Shown piece after piece: positions 6,210 through 10,864 of a stretch of DNA of 12,826 nucleotides. Source of the DNA: an uncultured Legionellales bacterium (GTDB taxonomy: Bacteria; Pseudomonadota; Gammaproteobacteria; UBA1113); NCBI GenBank assembly GCA_945956945.1, contig CAMFJO010000003.1:1-12826 (forward strand). The letters run 5' to 3'. Position 1 is the stretch's first letter. Each line of letters starts with the position of its first letter. The notes beneath the pieces are model-generated. The model worked only from the letters and a program-made list of their open reading frames with translations, did no database searches and was not told where the DNA came from. Position numbers and translations under genes: made by a program.

Positions 6210-7997
6210 ATGCCAAGTAAAGCAGAGAGATTGTGCAGTGCAGCTCGCAATAATAATATAAAATTGATAGAAGAACTTTTGAATGAAGGTGTTTCGATTG
6301 AAGCGAGAGATAAAGAGGGCCGTACACCACTACTTTGGGCGCTCAACTCCGGTAGTCAAAATGCTATAAAATTATTGCTAGAAAAAAGCGCCAATGTTAA
6401 AGCGTGCGCTAATGATGGTAGGGGAGCATTACATGAATTGCTTCGTGGCCACCATAGAGATTCTACGACGGTATTGACTAACATCACTTTACTGATAGAC
6501 AGGGGAGTGGATGTGAATGGGAAGACCGAAAAAAATGAAACGCCACTACATTGTACCTCTTCTCTTTCCCACGGCGCCGCTTATGCATCTTTATTGATAG
6601 AAAAGGGAGCGGATATGAATGCGAAGACCAAGGAAGGCCAAACACCACTACATGTGGCTATTCAATGGGGCGGCCATTCATCTTCCCTCCCTGCCCTATT
6701 GATAGAAAAGGGAGTGGATGTTACTGCACGCGATAATAAGGGGCGTACTCCGCTACATTATGTCGTCAGTAGGTGGGCTAGAGGACAAGAAAGCATTGTT
6801 GCCTTATTATTAAGGCAGGGTGCCGATATTAATGCGAGGGACAAAAACGGCTCAACCGCCTTACATGATGCTGTTAGGCATGGATCTTCAGAACAGGTAC
6901 TTTTATTGATGCAATGCGGAGCGAATATTACTATACTTGATAGCGCAGGCCGTACCCCATTAGACTTGGCTAAGGAGAAAGGAGAGACAGTCTGTCAAGC
7001 TTTATTGCAGTCTACAGTTGTGGTGAGTCATCCGGAAGTATCTCCTACGACGACAAGCGGAAGTAGTGAAAGTCAAGGCCAGAGTACTCGTTCCAGATTG
7101 ATCCCAACGATTGCGCCAAGCCAAGAGAGTGGAAGCAAGGGTCCCAGCGCGAGTGCCAGATCTGCCGTAGCGACGGCGACAATCCAAGAAAGTGGAGAGC
7201 AAGTTCCTGTGATAAGTTTGGGTGCGCTTGCAGAACAGACAATTATAGGACAGTTGCAACAAATAACTTCATTAAAACAATCTTTGGTAGGACAATCGCA
7301 GCAAATAGATTTCTTAACCCAAACTGTGTCGGAGCAATCGCAGCAAATAGATTCATTAATCCAAACTGTGTCGCAGCAATCGCAGCAAATAGCTTTATTA
7401 AAACAATCTTTGCCAAAGCAACCCCCGACAACAGCGCCATTACCACGAGTTGGGGCAGAATCGATGACGGAGAAACTTAAGTCTGGCAAGCGTAGAGGCA
7501 GAGAGCCCTTGCCGCTGGTCTCTACCACTCATGGAAATGAAAGAAGACCAAACCAAACTTTGTCGGAGCAATCGTGGCAAATGGCTTTATTGCCAAAGCA
7601 GCTGCAGCAGCCGCCGACCATAGCGCCATTACCACGAGTTCGGTCAGAATCGATGATGACCGACGAATTGACTGCAAACTCCAAGCCTGCCAAGCGCAGA
7701 AGAAGAGAGCCCTTGCCGCTGGTATCTACCACCTATGGAAATGAAAGAAGACCCAATCCAATGGCGCTATTCAATACGAGGAATACATTACCCCCAGAGA
7801 GAGAAGTAGTTTCTTCAACGGGTGAAAGAGTAGAGGTGCCACCTAATATATCTATAACAAGTGAAAGGACTAACCCACGGGCGAATTTACAGTCACAAAA
7901 GAAAGTGATACTGTTATCAGACAGAGAATCAGACACAGAGACAGAATCAGATACAGAAAATCTACCGCCGCACGTTTTAAAAAGCCCGGAAATTTGA
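6210..7997 (+). CDS. Ankyrin-repeat protein with coiled coil, basic clusters and SUMO-interacting-like C-terminal motif (595 aa)
   Basis: Residues 5-267 hold about seven or eight ankyrin repeats, recognisable by GRTPL, TPLH and LLIEKGAD/VN signatures; ankyrins are protein-binding scaffolds. A Ser/Gly/Ala-rich linker follows (268-340). Residues 355-403 form a coiled coil of 14-residue units (pattern L-x3-L/V-x2-Q-x3-I). A Pro-rich hinge with APLPRV precedes a basic cluster KSGKRRGR at 424-431. The hinge and basic cluster are then repeated, giving a second cluster KPAKRRRRE at 492-500. Near the C terminus KKVILLSD (V566-D571) is followed by SDTETESDTE and ends in KSPEI. No signal peptide or membrane helix is seen. 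The acidic block close to the C terminus would also fit the E-block signal of Dot/Icm substrates. The protein is paralogous to its downstream neighbour from leader to C terminus. A host-directed, perhaps nuclear, effector is my inference; the specific function is unknown. Confidence 0.93.
   Translation: MPSKAERLCSAARNNNIKLIEELLNEGVSIEARDKEGRTPLLWALNSGSQNAIKLLLEKSANVKACANDGRGALHELLRGHHRDSTTVLTNITLLIDRGVDVNGKTEKNETPLHCTSSLSHGAAYASLLIEKGADMNAKTKEGQTPLHVAIQWGGHSSSLPALLIEKGVDVTARDNKGRTPLHYVVSRWARGQESIVALLLRQGADINARDKNGSTALHDAVRHGSSEQVLLLMQCGANITILDSAGRTPLDLAKEKGETVCQALLQSTVVVSHPEVSPTTTSGSSESQGQSTRSRLIPTIAPSQESGSKGPSASARSAVATATIQESGEQVPVISLGALAEQTIIGQLQQITSLKQSLVGQSQQIDFLTQTVSEQSQQIDSLIQTVSQQSQQIALLKQSLPKQPPTTAPLPRVGAESMTEKLKSGKRRGREPLPLVSTTHGNERRPNQTLSEQSWQMALLPKQLQQPPTIAPLPRVRSESMMTDELTANSKPAKRRRREPLPLVSTTYGNERRPNPMALFNTRNTLPPEREVVSSTGERVEVPPNISITSERTNPRANLQSQKKVILLSDRESDTETESDTENLPPHVLKSPEI
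7272..7418 (+). repeat. 42-bp tandem repeats encoding 14-residue coiled-coil units
   Basis: Units start at 7272, 7314 and 7356, with a half unit at 7398-7418. Each encodes a 14-residue segment ending in QSQQI followed by two residues. Hydrophobic residues follow an unbroken 4-3 heptad spacing (L355, L359, Q362, I366, L369, V373, Q376, I380, L383, V387, Q390, I394, L397, L401), so every fourth core position is Gln. Confidence 0.85.
7380..7762 (+). repeat. Imperfect tandem duplication of the hinge and basic-cluster module
   Basis: The segment 7380-7571 is repeated as 7572-7762 with a starting offset of 192 bases. Both copies encode, in order, the end of a coiled-coil unit, a Pro-rich APLPRV hinge, an ESM segment, a basic cluster, EPLPLVSTT and GNERRPN. 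The second copy has about five extra residues before its basic cluster. The paralogous 829-aa protein has only one copy. Confidence 0.8.
7683..7709 (+). other. Candidate nuclear localisation signal coding segment (KPAKRRRRE)
   Basis: Residues 492-500 contain five consecutive basic residues preceded by Pro-Ala, matching the classical monopartite K-K/R-x-K/R importin-alpha pattern. Related clusters occur at 424-431 of the same protein and at 674-681 of the paralogue. Such motifs are common by chance, so function is inferred. Confidence 0.45.
7905..7922 (+). other. SUMO-interacting-motif-like segment VILLSD (595-aa protein)
   Basis: Residues 566-571 are four aliphatic residues followed by Ser-Asp and then a Ser/Thr/Asp/Glu tail. 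This is the layout of eukaryotic SUMO-interacting motifs with a flanking acidic, phosphorylatable patch; the DAXX C-terminal motif IIVLSDSD is a close known example. Activity is inferred. Confidence 0.5.
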
Positions 7998-8068
7998 ATT
8001 AAACTCCCAGGCCCTAACATGATTCTTAGATCCTGAATAAAGTAAAACCAACTCAGGGTTTATAGTCG

Positions 8069-8113
8069 TTATCAAAATATAAATAGAATGAGTAAGAAAA
8101 GAGGTAATTTAAA
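8069..8113 (+). promoter_or_regulatory. Duplicated leader upstream of the 829-aa ankyrin gene
   Basis: The 45 bases from TTATCAAAAT (8069) to the ATG match 6164-6209 upstream of the 595-aa gene, with one indel and a handful of substitutions. TATAAA (8078-8083) or TAGAAT (8084-8089) could be a -10 box, but no good -35 is seen. GAGG at 8101-8104, nine bases before the ATG, is the ribosome binding site and is better than its counterpart upstream of the paralogue. Confidence 0.45.
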
Positions 8114-10603
8114 ATGCCAATCAAAAAAAATAAGAATAAATTGCTCAGCGCAGCCCGCACTAATAATCTAAAAAACATACAAGAAGCATTGAATAATGGT
8201 GTTTCAATTGAAATGAGAGACGAGGAAAAAGAGTCTTTTAAGGGTTATACAGCACTGCATTATGCTATCCGGTACAACCACCAAGAGGCTATGGAGTTTT
8301 TGCTAGAAAAAGGAGCCAATGCTAATGCGCCGTGTGGTAATGGCCAACAACCATTACATCTTCTGCTTCAGAATTACAACAGCATGTCTTTAAATGTGTA
8401 TAACTTCGCTTTATTGATAGAGAGTGGAGCGGATGTGAATGGGCGGGACAAGGAAGGGTTAACACCATTACACCTTCTTATGCGTTACGGTCCAGGCTCT
8501 CCGCATTTATTAGCTAGCATGGCTTTATTGATAGAGAGTGGAGCGGATGTGAATGGGCGGGACAAGGAAGGGTTAACACCATTACATTATATTTGGAATC
8601 CTGAACATGCAGCCCGTTATATCGCTTTGTTGAAAGCGAAAGGGGCAGATGTAAATGCAAGGAGCAAGGAAGGTTTAACACCATTCCATAAAGTTGCCAG
8701 CTATTTAAGTACGATAGGCAACAACCAGCGATGCCATGCCGTATTAACCTTATTGATAGAAAGCGGAGCGGATATTAAGGCATGTGATAATGCAGGCCAT
8801 ACCGCGCTACATTATGCCCTCGATGTGCGGGATGAGCACATAATATATGACTTGTGTAAAAGGAAGGAATTTGTAAAAGGGAAAGAAGCAACCCTAGCCT
8901 CATTGGTAGAAAAAGGTGCCGATGTTAATGCGAGGACTAAAGACGGTTCAACCCCACTACATTACGCGGTTAAGCATAGTCTTCCAGCACACATCATTTT
9001 CTTGATGAGAGTGGGAGCGGATGTTAATGTGCGTGATAAGTGGGGGCGTACCCCATTAGACCTGGCTAATGAGACAGGGGACGAAGTCTGTAAGGCCTTG
9101 TTGCAGTGTACAATTGTGTCGAGTCATTCGGAAGTCTCTACTATCGCGACAAGTCAAGGTAGTGAGGATCACAGCCCCAGCGCGAATTCCAGATCTGACT
9201 TAACTACTGCGCTAAGTCAAGGTAGTGGAAGTGAAGATCCCAGCGCAAGTGCCAGATCTGCCTTAGCGACGGCGATAAACCAAGATAGTGGAAAGCAAAC
9301 TCGTGGGGTGAGTTTGGCTTCGCTGGTAGATGAATTAAATGCAAAACAGGCTCAATTAGCCTTATTGATAGAAAGTGGAGCAGATGTTAAGGCATGTGAT
9401 AGTGCAGGTCGTACCGCGCTACATTGCGTTCTTGATAAAGATGCCAAGCTGATGGAGCAATGGCGGAAAGGGAAGTTATTTATGAAAGGGAAAGAGGTAA
9501 CTCTGGCCTGGTTGGTAGAGAAAGGTGTCGATATTAATGCGAAGACTAAAGGTGGTTCAACCGCACTACATTATGCGGTTAAGTATGGTCTTTCAGAACT
9601 GGTCATTTTATTAATGAAACTAGGGGCAAATACTACGGTGTGTGATAATCAGGGTCGTACCCCATTAGACCTGGCTAATGAGGCAGGGGATGAAGTTTGT
9701 AAGGCCTTATTGCAGATCCCCTGCGTGATTTCCAGACCTACCTTAGTTGCTGTACCAAGTCAAGGTAGTGGAAGTGAAGGTTCCGGCGCGGGTGCCAGAT
9801 CTGCCTTAGCGACGGGGGTAATCCAGGGAAGTGGAAAGCAAGTTCATGTGCTAAGTTTGAGTGCATTAGTAGATCATACAATCACTAAAGTGTCGCAAGA
9901 AATAACTTCATTCAAAGAATCTTTGGCAGGACAATCGCAGCAAATAGCTTTATTACATCAAAGTTCGGCGGAACAATCGAAGAAAATAGCTTTATTAAAA
10001 CAAACTTTGTCGGAGCAATCGCGGCAAATAGCTTTATTAAAACAATCTTTGCCGAAGCCGCCGCCGACCATAGCGCCATTACCACGAGTTCGCTCAGAAT
10101 CGATGAGGGCTGAATCGATTGAGAACCCCAATCCTGTCAAGCGTAGGAGAATGGATCCCTTACCGCTGTTCTCTACCACTAATGAAGATGAAAGAAGACC
10201 AAACCAAATGACCCCTTCAGTGAGTCAATCCAGGTTGTTAATAAATAGCAATATGCTATTCAGTAAGAAGGGTACATTGCCCCTAGAGAGAGAAGTAACT
10301 CTTTCAACGGGGAAAAGAACAGAAATGCCGCCTAATATATCTATAATAGGGGCAAGACTGAACTTAAGGGCGAATTTAGAGTCAGAAAAGGAGGTAATCC
10401 TGCTATCAGATACAGATACAGAATCAGCTACAGAAAACCTACCACACTTAAGAGCGAATTTAGAGCCAGAAAAGGGAGTGATCCTGCTATCAGACACAGA
10501 TACAGAATCAGACACAGATACAGAAACAGAATCAGATACAGAAACAGAATCAGATACAGACACTCTACCACCGCAAGCTCCAAAAAGCCCGAGCCCTAGT
10601 TGA
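8114..10603 (+). CDS. Ankyrin-repeat protein with coiled coil, basic cluster and tandem SUMO-interacting-like motifs (829 aa)
   Basis: Paralogue of the 595-aa protein, enlarged by internal duplications. Residues about 7-331 are a first ankyrin block (TALHYA, TPLHLL, LLIESGADVN signatures), 332-413 a Ser/Gly/Ala-rich linker, 414-534 a second ankyrin block copied from the end of the first, and 535-599 a second linker. Residues 600-648 are 14-residue coiled-coil units, followed by a Pro-rich hinge with APLPRV. A basic cluster PVKRRRMD lies at 674-681; it resembles the c-Myc nuclear signal PAAKRVKLD. At the C terminus VILLSD occurs twice, at 761-766 and 789-794, each followed by TDTES-type acidic sequence, and the protein ends KSPSPS. 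No signal peptide or membrane segment is visible. Ankyrins suggest a host protein target and the tail suggests SUMO-related binding, both inferred. The gene is 116 bases downstream of its paralogue on the same strand and starts from the same duplicated leader. Confidence 0.93.
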   Translation: MPIKKNKNKLLSAARTNNLKNIQEALNNGVSIEMRDEEKESFKGYTALHYAIRYNHQEAMEFLLEKGANANAPCGNGQQPLHLLLQNYNSMSLNVYNFALLIESGADVNGRDKEGLTPLHLLMRYGPGSPHLLASMALLIESGADVNGRDKEGLTPLHYIWNPEHAARYIALLKAKGADVNARSKEGLTPFHKVASYLSTIGNNQRCHAVLTLLIESGADIKACDNAGHTALHYALDVRDEHIIYDLCKRKEFVKGKEATLASLVEKGADVNARTKDGSTPLHYAVKHSLPAHIIFLMRVGADVNVRDKWGRTPLDLANETGDEVCKALLQCTIVSSHSEVSTIATSQGSEDHSPSANSRSDLTTALSQGSGSEDPSASARSALATAINQDSGKQTRGVSLASLVDELNAKQAQLALLIESGADVKACDSAGRTALHCVLDKDAKLMEQWRKGKLFMKGKEVTLAWLVEKGVDINAKTKGGSTALHYAVKYGLSELVILLMKLGANTTVCDNQGRTPLDLANEAGDEVCKALLQIPCVISRPTLVAVPSQGSGSEGSGAGARSALATGVIQGSGKQVHVLSLSALVDHTITKVSQEITSFKESLAGQSQQIALLHQSSAEQSKKIALLKQTLSEQSRQIALLKQSLPKPPPTIAPLPRVRSESMRAESIENPNPVKRRRMDPLPLFSTTNEDERRPNQMTPSVSQSRLLINSNMLFSKKGTLPLEREVTLSTGKRTEMPPNISIIGARLNLRANLESEKEVILLSDTDTESATENLPHLRANLEPEKGVILLSDTDTESDTDTETESDTETESDTDTLPPQAPKSPSPS
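8408..8586 (+). repeat. Perfect 65-bp direct repeat in two adjacent ankyrin repeats
   Basis: Bases 8408-8472 and 8522-8586 are identical, 114 bases apart (38 codons). They encode the LLIESGADVNGRDKEGLTPL segment and its edges. Identity at silent positions shows a recent duplication or gene conversion, not protein-level selection alone. Confidence 0.9.
8750..9877 (+). repeat. Large internal duplication of ankyrin block plus linker
   Basis: The segment beginning TTATTGATAGAAAG at 8750 recurs at 9362. The copies run to about 9330 and 9877. The offset is 612 bases at the start, 609 at the last ankyrin repeat (9047 against 9656) and 543 in the linker (9215 against 9758), so the second copy has lost about 66 bases of linker. 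Both copies share KACD, GKEVTL/GKEATL, TPLDLANE and SARSALAT segments. Confidence 0.85.
9911..10057 (+). repeat. 42-bp tandem repeats encoding 14-residue coiled-coil units (829-aa protein)
   Basis: Three units (9911-9952, 9953-9994, 9995-10036) and a half unit encode F/L-x3-L-x2-Q-x3-I segments ending in IALL. They are homologous to the units in the 595-aa protein, with the same Gln in the predicted core once per 14 residues. The second unit is the most divergent (HQSSAEQSKK). Confidence 0.85.
10133..10156 (+). other. Candidate nuclear localisation signal coding segment (PVKRRRMD)
   Basis: Residues 674-681 have four consecutive basic residues flanked by Pro-Val and Met-Asp. It sits at the same place in the architecture as the basic clusters of the 595-aa paralogue, which supports conserved use. 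Nuclear import itself is inferred. Confidence 0.45.
10364..10531 (+). repeat. 84-bp tandem duplication carrying two SUMO-interacting-like motifs
   Basis: Unit 1 (10364-10447) and unit 2 (10448-10531) each encode 28 residues starting LRANLE and containing VILLSDTDTES. VILLSD lies at 10394-10411 and 10478-10495. The nucleotide copies differ at only a few positions before the acidic part. The 595-aa paralogue has one unit, so the second arose by tandem duplication here, or was lost there. Confidence 0.9.
10496..10564 (+). repeat. Short tandem repeat encoding the Ser/Thr/Asp/Glu tail
   Basis: The tail is made of ACAGAT, ACAGAA and GAATCAGA elements, with an 18-base period encoding ESDTET or ESDTDT (for example 10529-10546 and 10547-10564). 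Such arrays can change length by slippage in multiples of six bases without shifting the frame. Every other residue is acidic, with CK2-type Ser-Asp-x-Glu/Asp sites. Confidence 0.75.
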
Positions 10604-10796
10604 GATTGCCAAGCTTTAAACTTCGGTGACAGAAGACAATAGCAGCTTTTGCTTGCATATGCGAGTAGAATCGGTACCAATACACGTAAATTCTCGTTAA
10701 ATAGTATCAACTATTCGCCTCGAATTTGCGCGTATTTCCCCCTCAATTCCCTCATTTTTCGCATCGACAAACCAAATGTCGACAGGCCCTAAAGAA
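10604..10796. other. Non-coding gap with two short dyads
   Basis: No gene is supported here. AATAGT (10700-10705) pairs with ACTATT (10710-10715) over four bases, a small hairpin without a T run. TCGAC (10764-10768) and GTCGA (10778-10782) form a perfect dyad with a 9-base spacer just upstream of the promoter at 10797, a position where activators often bind. No clear terminator of the 829-aa gene is visible. Confidence 0.4.
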
Positions 10797-10856
10797 TTGA
10801 CACCTTATTTTGGCTATGAAATAATTACCTCTTTTATATAAACAATAACTTGGAGG
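10797..10856 (+). promoter_or_regulatory. Near-consensus sigma70 promoter and strong ribosome binding site of the vWA gene
   Basis: TTGACA (10797-10802) is an exact -35 match. After exactly 17 bases AATAAT (10820-10825) matches five of six -10 positions, preceded by TG at 10817-10818, an extended -10. Transcription would start near 10832. GGAGG (10852-10856) is a full Shine-Dalgarno core eight bases before the ATG at 10865. This is the strongest expression signal in the window. Confidence 0.8.
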
Positions 10857-10864
10857 TGTTTTCT

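Noticed and set aside
7272..7418. Core glutamines as a Q-SNARE mimic
   Set aside because: A SNARE has one central ionic layer in about 16; here Gln recurs every 14 residues, which fits a repeat-built coiled coil better.
7002..7528. Several - strand open frames of 65-151 codons inside the 595-aa gene
   Set aside because: They mirror the coiled-coil and linker repeats of the sense gene, overlap one another and lack start signals.
10225..10710. 161-codon open frame on the - strand rich in Val-Ser-Asp
   Set aside because: It is the reverse complement of the acidic tail repeat of the 829-aa gene; low complexity and no ribosome site.
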